A stretch of 64,000 nt of DNA from Streptococcus pneumoniae (GCF_001096185.1 NZ_CRPU01000007.1:57489-121488), one strand, 5' to 3'. Shown: positions 9,883 to 20,049, counted from the first letter of the stretch. The notes: generated by a model not told the origin, from the sequence alone. Program-made: numbers and translations.

Positions 9883-10612
9883 CTGAAACCTCCTCTTTTC
9901 TACCAGCAAGGCTAAGGTAGATACTTTCTAAAGACTGGTCTGGATGGTCTTTTCTCAAGTCCTCTACGCTACCACAATAAATCAAATGCCCTTTTTTCAA
10001 AATGGCAATCCGATCACAGACTTGCTCGGCTACCTCTAGGACATGGGTTGAAAACAAGACTGTCTTGCCTTTTTGTGCATGTTCCTTCATCATTTGCTTC
10101 AAATCAAAAGCAGCCTGGGGATCCAAACCAGTCAAGGGTTCGTCCAAGACCCAAATATCAGGATCAGACAAGAGTGCTCCGATGACAAAGACTTTCTGAC
10201 GCATTCCGTGAGAAAGGGTTTCAATGCCCTGATAGCGATTTTCAGCAAAATCAAAAACGTTCAATAGCCTAGCTAGACTAGTCTCCAAGTCAGAGCTAGT
10301 CAAATCATAGGATGAGGCAATCAATTCCCAAAATTCATTGGCTGTTAAGCGCAAAAATAAGTCAGGCGAGTCTGCTACGTAGCCAATCTTTCGTTTAATA
10401 GCCAAGCGATTTTCCGATAAATCCTGACCATCTACCAAAATACGACCACTGCTGGGCGAAATGATACTGACTAGGGATTTTATGGTAGTCGATTTTCCAG
10501 CACCGTTATGGCCAATCAAGCCCATAATCTCCCCATTTTTAATCTGCAAATTGAGATTGCTCAAGGCCTCTTTATCACCATACAACTTACTTACATTTTG
10601 AAATTCAATCAT
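9863..10612 (-). CDS. ABC transporter ATP-binding protein
   Basis: A 249-aa nucleotide-binding subunit with Walker A GHNGAGKST (about residues 35-43), a signature region read as LSHGMRQK, Walker B IWVLDEPLTGLD, and H-loop FSTHVLEVAE. The start MIEFQNVSK at 10612 is preceded by AGGAG 7 nt upstream; the longer frame from 10681 runs through the promoter region (-10 TATAAT at 10647-10652). It pairs with the permease encoded directly downstream. The LSHGM form of the signature is common in ABC-2 type exporters. Confidence 0.9.
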   Translation of the reverse strand: MIEFQNVSKLYGDKEALSNLNLQIKNGEIMGLIGHNGAGKSTTIKSLVSIISPSSGRILVDGQDLSENRLAIKRKIGYVADSPDLFLRLTANEFWELIASSYDLTSSDLETSLARLLNVFDFAENRYQGIETLSHGMRQKVFVIGALLSDPDIWVLDEPLTGLDPQAAFDLKQMMKEHAQKGKTVLFSTHVLEVAEQVCDRIAILKKGHLIYCGSVEDLRKDHPDQSLESIYLSLAGRKEEVSDASQGH

Positions 10613-10720
10613 GGGATGACTCCTATCTTTATCTATATTACATACTATTATACTAGCACTTTGATACAAAAAAATCAACACTTTATTTTAAGTAGATACA
10701 ATAGTTTCCTTCTATTCTTA

Positions 10721-10758
10721 CGCAAACGTTTGCGCCGAGAGATACTTTATGATAGAAT
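10721..10758 (+). promoter_or_regulatory. LacI-family operator overlapping the -35 of the alpha-amylase promoter
   Basis: A perfect 14-bp palindrome CGCAAACGTTTGCG (10721-10734) overlaps a -35 TTGCGC (10730-10735), which is spaced 17 nt from an extended -10 TGATAGAAT (10750-10758). The palindrome has the central CG typical of LacI/GalR-family sites and resembles both CcpA cre sites and maltose-regulator (MalR) operators. Its position predicts repression by blocking RNA polymerase. Confidence 0.75.
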
Positions 10759-10791
10759 AAAGAACAAGATTGACAAGTAAGAGGAAACATC

Positions 10792-12246
10792 ATGCAAAAT
10801 CAAACACTCATGCAATACTTTGAATGGTATCTGCCCCACGACGGCCAGCACTGGACGCGTCTGGCTGAAGATGCTCCACACCTAGCTAATCTCGGCATCA
10901 GTCATGTCTGGATGCCACCAGCTTTTAAGGCGACCAATGAAAAAGATGTCGGCTATGGGGTCTATGACTTATTCGACCTAGGAGAGTTTAACCAAAAAGG
11001 AACTATCCGCACCAAGTATGGTTTCAAAGAAGACTATCTTCAAGCTATTCAAACCCTAAAAGCACAGGGAATCCAGCCTATGGCCGATGTGGTACTCAAT
11101 CACAAGGCTGCAGCCGATCACATGGAAGCCTTTCAGGTTATTGAAGTGGATCCTGTAGACCGTACGGTTGAACTTGGGGAACCCTTCACCATCAATGGCT
11201 GGACTAGCTTTACCTTCGATGGTCGCCAAGATACCTACAATGACTTCCACTGGCACTGGTACCACTTCACCGGTACAGACTACGATGCAAAACGCCGTAA
11301 GTCTGGGATTTATCTGATCCAAGGAGACAACAAGGGCTGGGCCAACGAGGAATTGGTCGATAACGAAAACGGTAACTACGATTACCTCATGTATGCCGAC
11401 CTAGACTTTAAACATCCTGAAGTCATCCAAAATATCTATGACTGGGCTGACTGGTTCATGGAGACGACTGGTGTAGCTGGTTTCCGCTTGGATGCCGTCA
11501 AACACATTGACTCTTTCTTTATGCGTAATTTCATCCGTGATATGAAGGAAAAATATGGTCAAGATTTCTATGTGTTCGGTGAATTTTGGAATTCAGACAA
11601 GGAAGCCAATCTAGACTATCTTGAAAAAACGGAAGAACGCTTTGACCTTGTCGATGTTCGTCTCCACCTGAATCTCTTTGATGCTAGCCGAGCAGGTTCC
11701 AACTACGACCTTCGTGGTATTTTTACAGATAGCTTGGTTGAACTCAAGCCTGACAAGGCTGTGACTTTTGTCGACAACCACGATACACAACGAGGTCAGG
11801 CTCTTGAGTCTACCGTTGAAGAATGGTTCAAACCAGCAGCATATGCCCTCATTCTGTTACGCCAAAATGGCCTTCCATGTGTCTTTTACGGCGACTACTA
11901 TGGGATTTCAGGGCAGTATGCTCAACAAGATTTCAAAGAAGTCCTTGGCCGCCTCCTAACCATCCGAAAAGATTTGGCCTATGGAGAACAAAATGATTAC
12001 TTTGATGATGCTAACTGTATCGGTTGGGTACGTTCAGGTGCTGAAAATCAATCCCCAATCGCAGTCCTTATCTCAAATGACCAAGAAAACAGCAAATCAA
12101 TGTTTGTCGGCCAAGAATGGGCTAACCAAACTTTCATAGATTTACTTGAAAACCACCAAGGTCAAGTTACAATTGATGAGGAAGGTTATGGACAATTCCC
12201 AGTCTCAGCTGCTTCGGTAAGTGTCTGGGCAACCAATACAATCTAA
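10792..12246 (+). CDS. Cytoplasmic alpha-amylase (GH13)
   Basis: Hydrolyses alpha-1,4-glucans inside the cell. The 484-aa protein has no signal peptide and starts directly with MQNQTLMQYFEWYLP. GH13 conserved regions are seen in order: DVVLNHKA (about 99-106), GFRLDAVKH with the nucleophile Asp, FGEFW with the acid/base Glu, and FVDNHDTQ with the transition-state Asp. The start follows GAGG. The operator over its promoter links it to maltodextrin or carbon control. Its stop codon directly abuts a BOX element and its terminator lies beyond that, so the BOX is transcribed with it. Confidence 0.93.
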   Translation: MQNQTLMQYFEWYLPHDGQHWTRLAEDAPHLANLGISHVWMPPAFKATNEKDVGYGVYDLFDLGEFNQKGTIRTKYGFKEDYLQAIQTLKAQGIQPMADVVLNHKAAADHMEAFQVIEVDPVDRTVELGEPFTINGWTSFTFDGRQDTYNDFHWHWYHFTGTDYDAKRRKSGIYLIQGDNKGWANEELVDNENGNYDYLMYADLDFKHPEVIQNIYDWADWFMETTGVAGFRLDAVKHIDSFFMRNFIRDMKEKYGQDFYVFGEFWNSDKEANLDYLEKTEERFDLVDVRLHLNLFDASRAGSNYDLRGIFTDSLVELKPDKAVTFVDNHDTQRGQALESTVEEWFKPAAYALILLRQNGLPCVFYGDYYGISGQYAQQDFKEVLGRLLTIRKDLAYGEQNDYFDDANCIGWVRSGAENQSPIAVLISNDQENSKSMFVGQEWANQTFIDLLENHQGQVTIDEEGYGQFPVSAASVSVWATNTI

Positions 12247-12349
12247 TACTCTTCGAAAATCAAATTCAAACCACGTCAACGTCGCCTTGCCGTACTCAAG
12301 TACAGCCTGCGGCTAGTTTCCTAGTTTGCTCTTTGATTTTCATTGAGTA
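12247..12349 (+). repeat. BOX element, short form (boxA-boxC, no boxB)
   Basis: Starts TACTCTTCGAAAATC and ends CATTGAGTA. The boxA core CGTCAACGTCGCCTTGCCGTA differs by one base from the common BOX typing sequence. In place of boxB it has GTACTCAAGTACAG, which makes a small hairpin. It begins on the base after the amylase TAA. Confidence 0.85.
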
Positions 12350-12368
12350 TAATAGCCAATAATAACCA

Positions 12369-12396
12369 GCCAGGTCCAAGCGGATTTGGCTTTTTT
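12369..12396 (+). terminator. Terminator of the alpha-amylase transcript
   Basis: A 9-bp stem, GCCAGGTCC with GGATTTGGC (two G-T pairs), loop AAGC, followed by six T. It lies just after the BOX element. Confidence 0.75.
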
Positions 12397-12404
12397 GTAG
12401 TCAC

Positions 12405-12431
12405 AAAAAGACCTATCCCAGCGGATAGATC
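12405..12431 (-). terminator. Terminator of the alaS operon
   Basis: On the minus strand GATCTATCC pairs with GGATAGGTC around GCT, then TTTTTG. It lies 10 nt after the alaS stop and faces the amylase terminator, so the two operons converge. Confidence 0.85.
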
Positions 12432-12440
12432 TTTACTTGA

Positions 12441-15059
12441 TTACAATTTACCTGCTACTGCATCCAACAATTCTTGGATCTTAGCTTGGTTGCTTCCTCC
12501 TGCCATGGCCATGTCTGGTTTACCACCACCACGTCCATCGACGATTGGTGCTAATTCTTTGACAAGGTTTCCTGCATGAAGGTCTTTTGTCTTGCTTGCT
12601 ACAAGGACATTGACTTTGTCACCGATAGCAGCAACGAGGACAAGAAGATCAGAGTAGTCTTTTTGTTTCCAGTTGTCTGCAAAAGTACGAAGGGCACCGG
12701 CATCTGATACAGACACTTGGCTAGCAATGTAACGGTGACCGTTGACTTCCTTAACATCCTTGAAGATATCGCCTGCGGCTGCAGCTGCAGCTTTTTCTTT
12801 CAACTCAGCATTTTCTTTTTGCAATTGACGAAGTTGTTCGTGAAGTCCTTCTACCTTGTGAGGAACTTCCTTGACTTGAGGTGCTTTCAAGGTTGCTGCG
12901 ACTGCTTTAAGAGCATCTTCTTGTTCACGATAGGCTTCAAAGGCTTCCTTACCAGTCACTGCCAAGATACGGCGAGTTCCTGATCCGATACCTTCTTCTT
13001 TGACAATCTTGAAGAGGCCAATTTCAGAAGTGTTGCCAACGTGGGTACCACCACAAAGCTCGATAGAGTAGTCACCGATAGTAACAACACGGACTTCCTT
13101 ACCGTATTTCTCACCAAAGAGAGCCATAGCTCCCATTTCCTTGGCAGTGTCAATATCTGTTTCAACTGTCTTAACTTCAAGAGCTTCCCAGATTTTTTCG
13201 TTGACTTGCTGTTCAATCGCACGCAATTCTTCAGCAGTTACTGCTTGGAAGTGGGTAAAGTCAAAGCGAAGGAATTCAACTTCATTAAGAGATCCTGCTT
13301 GTGTCGCGTGGTTTCCAAGGATATTGTGAAGGGCAGCGTGAAGCAAGTGAGTCGCAGTGTGGTTTTTCATAACACGGTGACGACGATTGGTATCAATTGC
13401 CAAGGTATATTCTTGGTTCAAGGCAAGCGGTACAAGGACTTCAACTGTATGAAGAGCTTGTCCGTTTGGAGCTTTTTGAACATTGGTCACAGTAGCCACA
13501 ACTGAACCAGTCTCATCCAAGATTTGTCCATAGTCAGCAACCTGTCCACCCATTTCAGCGTAGAATGGAGTCTCTGCAAAGATCAGAGAGGCAGTTCCTT
13601 CTGAAACAGCTTCTACTTCTGCATTGTCAGCCACGATAGCCACCAATTTAGAAGACAATTGGCTAGCATTGTAGTTGAAGACACTTTCTACAGTGATGTT
13701 TTGAAGGGTTTCATTTTGCATACCCATTGAGCCACCCTTAACAGCTGACGCACGCGCACGTTCTTGCTGTTCTTTCATGGCTGCTTCAAAACCTTCACGG
13801 TCTACAGTCATACCAGCTTCTTCAGCGATTTCTTCAGTCAATTCAACTGGGAATCCATAAGTGTCGTAAAGTTTGAATACATCTTGACCAGCAATGACAG
13901 ATTGACCTTTTTCTTTCAAGTCTGCTACGATGCCTTGGGCAAAGTGTTGACCTGAGTGAAGAGTACGGGCAAATGACTCTTCTTCGCTCTTAACGATTTT
14001 TTCGATAAAGTCACGTTTTTCAAGCACTTCTGGGTAGTAGCTTTCCATGATTTTTCCAACGGTTGGAACGAGTTTGTAAAGGAAAGGCTCGTTGATACCC
14101 AATTTTTGACCATGCATAGAAGCACGACGGAGCAAACGACGAAGGACATAACCACGACCTTCATTTCCTGGAAGGGCACCATCACCGATAGCAAATGAAA
14201 GAGAACGGATGTGGTCAGCGATGACCTTAAAGCTCATGTTATCACCATCTTGGTCATAGACCTTACCAGACAATTTCTCCACTTCACGGATGATCGGCAT
14301 GAAGAGGTCTGTTTCAAAGTTAGTCTTAGCCCCTTGGATAACCGCCACCAAACGCTCCAAACCAGCACCCGTATCAATGTTCTTGTGTGGCAATTCCTTG
14401 TATTCACTACGAGGAACAGCAGGATCTGCGTTAAATTGTGATAACACGATGTTCCAGATTTCAATATAACGGTCGTTTTCAATATCTTCTGCAAGGAGAC
14501 GAAGGCCGATATTTTCTGGGTCAAATGCTTCTCCACGGTCAAAGAAAATCTCTGTATCAGGTCCAGAAGGTCCCGCACCGATTTCCCAGAAGTTATCTTC
14601 AATTGGAATCAAGTGACTTGGGTCCACTCCTACTTCAATCCAGCGGTTGTAAGAATCTTTATCATCTGGATAGTAAGTCATGTAAAGTTTTTCAGCGGGG
14701 AAGTCAAACCATTCTGGGCTGGTCAAAAGCTCATAAGCCCAAGTGATTGCTTCGTCACGGAAGTAATCTCCGATTGAGAAGTTCCCCAACATTTCAAACA
14801 TGGTATGGTGACGTGCAGTCTTCCCTACGTTTTCAATGTCGTTGGTACGGATTGCCTTTTGGGCATTGGTAATACGTGGATTTTCAGGGATAATGGTCCC
14901 GTCAAAGTATTTCTTAAGGGTTGCTACCCCAGAGTTGATCCACAAAAGTGTTGGATCATTTACAGGAACCAAGCTCACTGATGGTTCTACAGAGTGACCT
15001 TTGGTCGCCCAGAAATCAAGCCACATTTGGCGTACTTGTGCACTAGATAGTTGTTTCAT
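12441..15059 (-). CDS. alaS: Alanyl-tRNA synthetase
   Basis: Charges tRNA-Ala. The full-length 872-aa protein has class II catalytic motifs at the N-terminus ([35 protein letters not shown]), the editing-domain zinc ligands HTATHLLH and CGGTHVG, and a C-terminal coiled coil plus DHHA1-like domain ending [13 protein letters not shown]. It lies 21 nt after the LURP-one-related gene, and both are downstream of the T-box leader, so charging of tRNA-Ala should control it. Confidence 0.97.
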   Translation of the reverse strand: MKQLSSAQVRQMWLDFWATKGHSVEPSVSLVPVNDPTLLWINSGVATLKKYFDGTIIPENPRITNAQKAIRTNDIENVGKTARHHTMFEMLGNFSIGDYFRDEAITWAYELLTSPEWFDFPAEKLYMTYYPDDKDSYNRWIEVGVDPSHLIPIEDNFWEIGAGPSGPDTEIFFDRGEAFDPENIGLRLLAEDIENDRYIEIWNIVLSQFNADPAVPRSEYKELPHKNIDTGAGLERLVAVIQGAKTNFETDLFMPIIREVEKLSGKVYDQDGDNMSFKVIADHIRSLSFAIGDGALPGNEGRGYVLRRLLRRASMHGQKLGINEPFLYKLVPTVGKIMESYYPEVLEKRDFIEKIVKSEEESFARTLHSGQHFAQGIVADLKEKGQSVIAGQDVFKLYDTYGFPVELTEEIAEEAGMTVDREGFEAAMKEQQERARASAVKGGSMGMQNETLQNITVESVFNYNASQLSSKLVAIVADNAEVEAVSEGTASLIFAETPFYAEMGGQVADYGQILDETGSVVATVTNVQKAPNGQALHTVEVLVPLALNQEYTLAIDTNRRHRVMKNHTATHLLHAALHNILGNHATQAGSLNEVEFLRFDFTHFQAVTAEELRAIEQQVNEKIWEALEVKTVETDIDTAKEMGAMALFGEKYGKEVRVVTIGDYSIELCGGTHVGNTSEIGLFKIVKEEGIGSGTRRILAVTGKEAFEAYREQEDALKAVAATLKAPQVKEVPHKVEGLHEQLRQLQKENAELKEKAAAAAAGDIFKDVKEVNGHRYIASQVSVSDAGALRTFADNWKQKDYSDLLVLVAAIGDKVNVLVASKTKDLHAGNLVKELAPIVDGRGGGKPDMAMAGGSNQAKIQELLDAVAGKL

Positions 15060-15080
15060 ATTGTCTCCTTATTTACTTGT

Positions 15081-15566
15081 TTAATGTGATTGGCTTTCCA
15101 GCATTTCCACATAGTCAATCGCGACACAGAGGGAAATAACTAGGTCTGCATAAGCGTCCTCAAGAACCGTTACGGTATAGGTAGAGGTCAGATGGAAGAG
15201 TTCCTTCTTAATTTCTGCAATCAGCTGATCGCGATCATCCAGCAATTTGAAATTCAAATCCCAGATATTGCCCTCGATACGAAGACCTAGATTATCAAAC
15301 TCATACTTATCTCGCCAGAAGGTCAACTTCTTGCGAATGACAAAACTCGAGCCATCCCTAAGCTGAATCTCAAAACGAGGAAGCAAGGTCAAGATTTCTT
15401 TACTGATCTGACTGATCTGTTCACCATTAGCATCATAGATGGTAAAAGTTTTGGGAATCTTAAAAAATGATCCCTCCACCTGATAGGCGATTTCTCCCCT
15501 GTCATCCTTGATAGCGAAGCGTTCGCCTCCAAGACGAAACTTTTGTTTGACAAGAAATGTTTTCAT
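15081..15566 (-). CDS. LURP-one-related (LOR/YxjI-like) family protein
   Basis: A 161-aa protein rich in beta strands, with MKTFLVKQKFRLGGERFAIKD at the N-terminus and a hydrophobic C-terminal stretch (YADLVISLCVAIDYVEML), as in the LURP-one/scramblase-like fold. I chose the ATG at 15566 because GGAGG lies 5 nt upstream, just after the T-box terminator; a longer frame from 15635 runs into the riboswitch. It is the first gene of the alaS operon. The biochemical role is unknown. Confidence 0.8.
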   Translation of the reverse strand: MKTFLVKQKFRLGGERFAIKDDRGEIAYQVEGSFFKIPKTFTIYDANGEQISQISKEILTLLPRFEIQLRDGSSFVIRKKLTFWRDKYEFDNLGLRIEGNIWDLNFKLLDDRDQLIAEIKKELFHLTSTYTVTVLEDAYADLVISLCVAIDYVEMLESQSH

Positions 15567-15576
15567 CAACACCTCC

Positions 15577-15760
15577 AAAAAATCAAAAGACAAGCTCATA
15601 TCACGAAGGGCGAAAAACCGCGGTACCACCTTCATTCAATGAACTTGTCATTCTCTTATTCTTATGCAATTGTATGATTGAGTAGCATGACTTCCTAGCT
15701 TAGATGGCTCGCAGCACCGCCACTTCTCTGGACTAAGACAACTGAAAATCAATTCTCAAC
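15577..15760 (-). promoter_or_regulatory. T-box riboswitch, tRNA-Ala type
   Basis: On the minus strand the T-box sequence AAGGTGGTACCGCG lies at 15619-15632. Its UGGU would pair with an ACCA tRNA end, which fits tRNA-Ala. Upstream, GCUA in a likely specifier loop gives an Ala codon (15697-15699), and a GGCGGTGCTGCGAGCC segment resembles Stem I. The terminator stem is GACAAGTTCAT (15639-15649) with ATGAGCTTGTC (15589-15599), followed by a U-rich run, and it encloses the T-box, as expected for antitermination. Exact Stem I boundaries are inferred. Confidence 0.88.
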
Positions 15761-15766
15761 TTTCTT

Positions 15767-15795
15767 ATTATAACGTTTTTTTAAGCTTGCGTCAA
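15767..15795 (-). promoter_or_regulatory. Promoter of the T-box/LOR/alaS operon
   Basis: Minus-strand TTGACG (15790-15795), 17 nt, then TATAAT (15767-15772): a near-consensus sigma-A promoter directly before the T-box leader. Confidence 0.85.
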
Positions 15796-15839
15796 CTGAA
15801 AATGATACCCATTTAATAACCCATTTCCTACATATCAGA

Positions 15840-16091
15840 TTACTTTTTCAGAACATATTTTTTCTTACTACTATCACTCTTTTTATCCCAACTTTTATTC
15901 CAAAGTTTTGAATTGTTAAAGATAGCTTCGAAAATATTTACAAATATAAAGAACCCTATCACCAAATGTATGGAATCAGTTGTTAGGTATTGTCGATCCA
16001 AACCATCCTTTAGAGAGAATAGTATAACAGTTTGCTGAACAGTCAAAAAGGCTGGCCAAGAAAATTTTTTGAAAAAAGTAGATATTTTCAT
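15840..16091 (-). CDS. Small hypothetical protein with one or two hydrophobic segments
   Basis: An 83-aa frame with an amphipathic basic N-terminus, a hydrophobic segment HLVIGFFIFVNIFEAIF, and a highly basic tail (DSSKKKYVLKK). The upstream region has a TATACT-like -10 (near 16130) but only a weak ribosome-binding site. I do not recognise a family. It stands alone between the T-box promoter and the potD terminator. It could be real or a remnant. Confidence 0.45.
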   Translation of the reverse strand: MKISTFFKKFSWPAFLTVQQTVILFSLKDGLDRQYLTTDSIHLVIGFFIFVNIFEAIFNNSKLWNKSWDKKSDSSKKKYVLKK

Positions 16092-16194
16092 TATTTATTA
16101 CCGCTTTCTGTAAGGTTAAACTTAGTATACTACTGAGAAAGAAAATAAGCAACTATCATAGAAAAAGATACCGTTACGAAAATTGCCTTTTATT

Positions 16195-16226
16195 TTTTAA
16201 AAAACGAACCAGCTTGACTGATTCGT
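16195..16226 (-). terminator. Terminator of the murB-potABCD operon
   Basis: On the minus strand ACGAATCAG pairs with CTGGTTCGT (one G-U) around TCAAG, followed by TTTTTT, 18 nt after the potD stop. Confidence 0.88.
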
Positions 16227-16243
16227 TTCGTGTCTGCTAACTC

Positions 16244-17314
16244 CTACTTCCGATACATTTTAAACTGTAGGAAGAGATCGCTGTATTTGCCCGTCCATTT
16301 ATGGTCAAATTTCTCATAAACTTCTAGGTGTTTCATGGTTTCAGCATCTGGATAGAAGGCTTTATCTTCTTTTTTATCCTCTGGGAGTAATTCCTTAGCT
16401 GGTAGGTTTGGTGTTGAATAGCCGACATACTCTGCATTTTTAAGAGCATTTTCAGGTTTCAACATAAAGTTGATAAAGGCATAGGCGGCATCTTGGTTTT
16501 TGACTGTTTTGGGAATAACCATATTGTCAAACCAAAGGTTGCTGGCCTCGGTCGGTACCACATAGCGTAGGTTTTCATTTTTTTCTAGCATTTGGCTGGC
16601 TTCACCAGAGAAGGTCACACCGATAGCAGCGTTGTTCTGAATCATATAACCCTTCATCTCGTCCGCCACAATAGCCTTGATATTTGGAGTCAATTTGTAG
16701 AGTTTGTCTACTGTCTCTTCCAACTGCTGGGGATCCTTGGAGTTGAGGCTGTAGCCCAGCGAGTTAAGCCCGAGTCCCAGCACCTCACGCGCCCCATCAA
16801 AGAGCATGATAGAGTTCTTATACTCTGGTTTCCAGAGGTCATCCCAATGTTCAGGCGCTTCCTCTACCATGGTTTCATTGTAGACAATTCCCAGTGTTCC
16901 CCAGAAGTAAGGGATGGAGAATTTATTGCCTGGGTCAAAGGACTGGTTGAGGAACTCTGGTCCAATATTTTCGATTCCTTCAAGTTTTGAATAATCAAGC
17001 GGAACTAAGAGGTCTTCGTCCTTCATCTTGTTAATCATGTATTCACTAGGAATGGCAATATCGTAGGTCGTTCCACCCTGCTTGATCTTGGTATACATGG
17101 CTTCGTTGGAGTCAAAGGTCTCATACTGGACTTGGATTCCTGTTTCTTCAGTGAATTGCTCCAAGAGTTCTGGATCGATATAGTCTCCCCAGTTGTAGAT
17201 AACCAGTTTTTGACTATCTCGGCTATTGATTTTACTATCTAGATGCGTCGCAATTCCCCACAAGACAAGAATAATCGCTACGATTCCTGCTAAAAATGAA
17301 TAGAGTTTTTTCAT
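16244..17314 (-). CDS. potD: Spermidine/putrescine ABC transporter substrate-binding protein
   Basis: Captures polyamines outside the membrane. The 356-aa protein has an N-terminal hydrophobic anchor/signal segment (YSFLAGIVAIILVLWGI) without a clear lipobox cysteine, followed by LVIYNWGDYIDPELLEQF, the family's first ligand-binding strand, and IPYFWGTLGIVYN. It overlaps the potC stop by 4 nt and ends the operon. Confidence 0.95.
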   Translation of the reverse strand: MKKLYSFLAGIVAIILVLWGIATHLDSKINSRDSQKLVIYNWGDYIDPELLEQFTEETGIQVQYETFDSNEAMYTKIKQGGTTYDIAIPSEYMINKMKDEDLLVPLDYSKLEGIENIGPEFLNQSFDPGNKFSIPYFWGTLGIVYNETMVEEAPEHWDDLWKPEYKNSIMLFDGAREVLGLGLNSLGYSLNSKDPQQLEETVDKLYKLTPNIKAIVADEMKGYMIQNNAAIGVTFSGEASQMLEKNENLRYVVPTEASNLWFDNMVIPKTVKNQDAAYAFINFMLKPENALKNAEYVGYSTPNLPAKELLPEDKKEDKAFYPDAETMKHLEVYEKFDHKWTGKYSDLFLQFKMYRK

Positions 17315-18084
17315 GCTTGCTCCTCCTTCTCACGTGAGATAAAGTAATAGCCAACAACTAGGATAATACTAAAGAGAAAGACAAGGGCAGACAGGGCATT
17401 GATTTCTAGCGAAATCCCCTTGCGGGCACGAGAGTAAATCTCGACTGAGAGGGTTGAAAATCCATTTCCAGTCACAAAGAAGGTCACGGCAAAGTCATCT
17501 AGCGAATAGGTGAAGGCCATAAAATAACCCGCAATGATAGATGGAGTCAGGTAGGGAAGCATGATTTCCTTGAACATTTGAAATTGACTGGCTCCCAAGT
17601 CATAGGCCGCATGAATCATGTCATCGTTCATTTCCTTGAGACGTGGCAAGACCATCAAGACCACGATAGGAATGGAAAAGGCCACGTGACTAGATAGAAC
17701 GGTCAAAAAGCCAAGTGAAAACTTGAGTTGGGTAAAGAGAATCAAGAAGCTGGCACCAATCATAACGTCAGGCGCAACCATGAGGATATTATTGAGTGAT
17801 AGAAAAGCTTCTTGGTATTTCTTACGAGACTGGTAGATGTAAATGGCACCGAAAGTCCCGATAATGGTCGCAATCAAGGCTGATAGAAAGGCCAAGAAAA
17901 AGGTCTGAGTCACAATCAACATGAGACGACCATCGCCAAACATGGTTTTAAAATGGCTCAAGCTAAAGCCTGTAAAGCTATTCATGTCGTTGCCTGCATT
18001 AAAGGCATAGCCAATCAGGTAAAAGATTGGCAGGTAGAGGACAAGAAAGACCAGTCCCAGATAAATGTTGGCAAATTTTTTCAT
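17311..18084 (-). CDS. potC: Spermidine/putrescine ABC transporter permease
   Basis: A 257-aa inner permease with six hydrophobic segments and the EAA-type loop DLGASQFQMFKEIMLPYLTPS, which contacts the ATPase. I chose the ATG at 18084, whose A-TG overlaps the potB TGA (ATGA); a longer frame from 18111 has no better ribosome site. It partners with PotB, PotA and PotD. Confidence 0.93.
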   Translation of the reverse strand: MKKFANIYLGLVFLVLYLPIFYLIGYAFNAGNDMNSFTGFSLSHFKTMFGDGRLMLIVTQTFFLAFLSALIATIIGTFGAIYIYQSRKKYQEAFLSLNNILMVAPDVMIGASFLILFTQLKFSLGFLTVLSSHVAFSIPIVVLMVLPRLKEMNDDMIHAAYDLGASQFQMFKEIMLPYLTPSIIAGYFMAFTYSLDDFAVTFFVTGNGFSTLSVEIYSRARKGISLEINALSALVFLFSIILVVGYYFISREKEEQA

Positions 18085-18887
18085 CGTTCTCTCCTTTCCT
18101 TGGTCACCCACATGGTGATGAACATGGTCAGAATGAGAATCACACCGATGGTTGAACCCATACCGTAGTTGTCATTGGTTAGGAAGTTCTGCTCAATGGC
18201 TGTCCCCAAGGTGATAACGCGGTTACCACCAATCAAACGCGTCAACATGAAGAGACTCAAACTTGGGATAAAGACAGACTGAACCCCACTTCGCACTCCA
18301 TTCATCGATAGAGGAAAGATGACATAGCGGAAAGTCTCCCACTTGGTCGCACCGAGGTCATAGCTGGCATTTATGAGATTGTTATCCATATCGTCCAAGA
18401 CATTGAAAATCGGCAAAATCATAAAGGGAAGCTCGATGTAGCTTGCGACAAAGATAAAGGAGAAATCAGTAAAGAGCAATTGCTGTGAACCGATTCCGAT
18501 AAATTCCAAGAATTGGTTAATAGAGCCATTCTGACCAAAAATTCCGATAAAGGCATAAGCCTTAAGAAGAAGGTTGATCCAGGTTGGCAGGATAATCAGC
18601 ATGAGCCAAAGTTGACGGTGCTTGAGACGGGTCAAAAAGAGGGCTGTTGGATAGCTGATAAGCAGGGTTACAAAGGTCACAATTCCTGCATAGAGTACAG
18701 AGTTGAAACTCATTTTAAGATAGGTCAAGTTTTGTGACGCAAAGTAGGACTTATAATTTTCTAAACTGAACTGGCCTTCAATGTTGAAAAAGGATTGACC
18801 GAAAATCAAGACCAAGGGTGCGAGCACAAAGAGGGCAATCCAGAGCATGTAGGGCACTACAAAGAGTTTAGAGCTTGTTTTCTTCAT
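18081..18887 (-). CDS. potB: Spermidine/putrescine ABC transporter permease
   Basis: A 268-aa permease with hydrophobic segments and the coupling loop [21 protein letters not shown]. The ATG at 18887 follows GAGGAAAG inside the potA coding end, giving a 20-nt overlap with potA. The longer frame from 18908 lacks this signal. It forms the heterodimeric channel with PotC. Confidence 0.93.
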   Translation of the reverse strand: MKKTSSKLFVVPYMLWIALFVLAPLVLIFGQSFFNIEGQFSLENYKSYFASQNLTYLKMSFNSVLYAGIVTFVTLLISYPTALFLTRLKHRQLWLMLIILPTWINLLLKAYAFIGIFGQNGSINQFLEFIGIGSQQLLFTDFSFIFVASYIELPFMILPIFNVLDDMDNNLINASYDLGATKWETFRYVIFPLSMNGVRSGVQSVFIPSLSLFMLTRLIGGNRVITLGTAIEQNFLTNDNYGMGSTIGVILILTMFITMWVTKERRER

Positions 18888-20025
18888 CTCTTTCCTCCTC
18901 GATTGCATTGATCAGACCTGCTTCTTGCTCTTCGATTTCCACGTATTCTTCGATACGAGCATCGAACTCTTCTTCGGTTTCATTGAGACGCATGATGTGG
19001 ATGTCTTCTGGCTCAAAGTCCAGTCCGATTTCCTCACCCACGATGGCCTTACGAGTCGAGTGGATCATCCATTCATTCCCAAGTTCGTCATAGGCGATAA
19101 TTTCATAGTGCACCCCACGGAAGAGCTGGGTATCCACCTTAACTTGGAGCTTGCCTTCTTCAGGAAGGGTAATCCGCAAGTCCTCTGGACGAATAACAAC
19201 CTCAACAGGTTCATTTGGCTTCATCCCCCCATCAACCGCTTCAAAGCGTTTGCCGTTAAACTCAACCAAGTAGTCCTCAATCATGGTTCCTGGCAAGATA
19301 TTTGACTCACCGATAAAGGTCGCAACAAAATGGTTAATCGGCTCGTCGTAGATGTCCACAGGAGTTCCTGACTGGACAATCTCTCCATCATTCATAACGA
19401 AAATCCAGTCACTCATGGCAAGGGCTTCTTCCTGATCGTGAGTGACAAAGACAAAGGTAATGCCCAATCGTTGTTGTAGTTCACGCAGTTCGTACTGCAT
19501 GTCTGTTCTTAATTTCAAGTCCAACGCTGACAAAGGCTCGTCCAACAAAACCACACGGGGTTGGTTGATGATGGCACGGGCAATAGCCACACGCTGACGT
19601 TGTCCTCCAGAAAGTTTACGAATGGAACGTTTTTCATACCCTTCCAACTGAACCATCTTGAGAACTTCTGCTACACGCTGCTCAATTTCTTTCTTGTCAA
19701 TTTTACGCAAGCGAAGTGGAAAAGCAACATTTTCAAACACATTCATATGTGGAAACAAGGCATAGGATTGGAAGACCGTATGAACGTCTCGCTTGTTGGT
19801 TGGGATATCATTGATGCGGACACCGTCCAGTAAAATATCTCCTGTCGTCGCATCCAGTAAACCTGCAATGATGTTTAGGATGGTTGATTTTCCTGAACCA
19901 GATGCGCCTAGAAGGGTGTAGAATTTCCCTTCTTCCAACTCAAAGTTGATGTCTTTGAGAACCTTGGTGTTGCTGTCTTCAAAAACTTTAGATACGTTTT
20001 TGAATTCAATAATTGGTTTTTTCAA
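18868..20025 (-). CDS. potA: Spermidine/putrescine ABC transporter ATP-binding protein
   Basis: The 385-aa ATPase has Walker [10 protein letters not shown], signature LSGGQRQR, Walker [14 protein letters not shown]-loop [10 protein letters not shown], and a C-terminal regulatory TOBE-like domain ending in a very acidic tail (EERDEENKL). It starts at a TTG (20023-20025); no in-frame ATG is present nearby and AAGGA lies upstream. It follows murB after a 159-nt gap that holds candidate RNA structure. Confidence 0.95.
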   Translation of the reverse strand: MKKPIIEFKNVSKVFEDSNTKVLKDINFELEEGKFYTLLGASGSGKSTILNIIAGLLDATTGDILLDGVRINDIPTNKRDVHTVFQSYALFPHMNVFENVAFPLRLRKIDKKEIEQRVAEVLKMVQLEGYEKRSIRKLSGGQRQRVAIARAIINQPRVVLLDEPLSALDLKLRTDMQYELRELQQRLGITFVFVTHDQEEALAMSDWIFVMNDGEIVQSGTPVDIYDEPINHFVATFIGESNILPGTMIEDYLVEFNGKRFEAVDGGMKPNEPVEVVIRPEDLRITLPEEGKLQVKVDTQLFRGVHYEIIAYDELGNEWMIHSTRKAIVGEEIGLDFEPEDIHIMRLNETEEEFDARIEEYVEIEEQEAGLINAIEEERDEENKL

Positions 20026-20049
20026 TTGTCATTTATTCCTTCTTTTTCA

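Noticed and set aside
12247-12349. RUP element instead of BOX
   Set aside because: The boxA core matches the BOX typing sequence, so BOX fits better.
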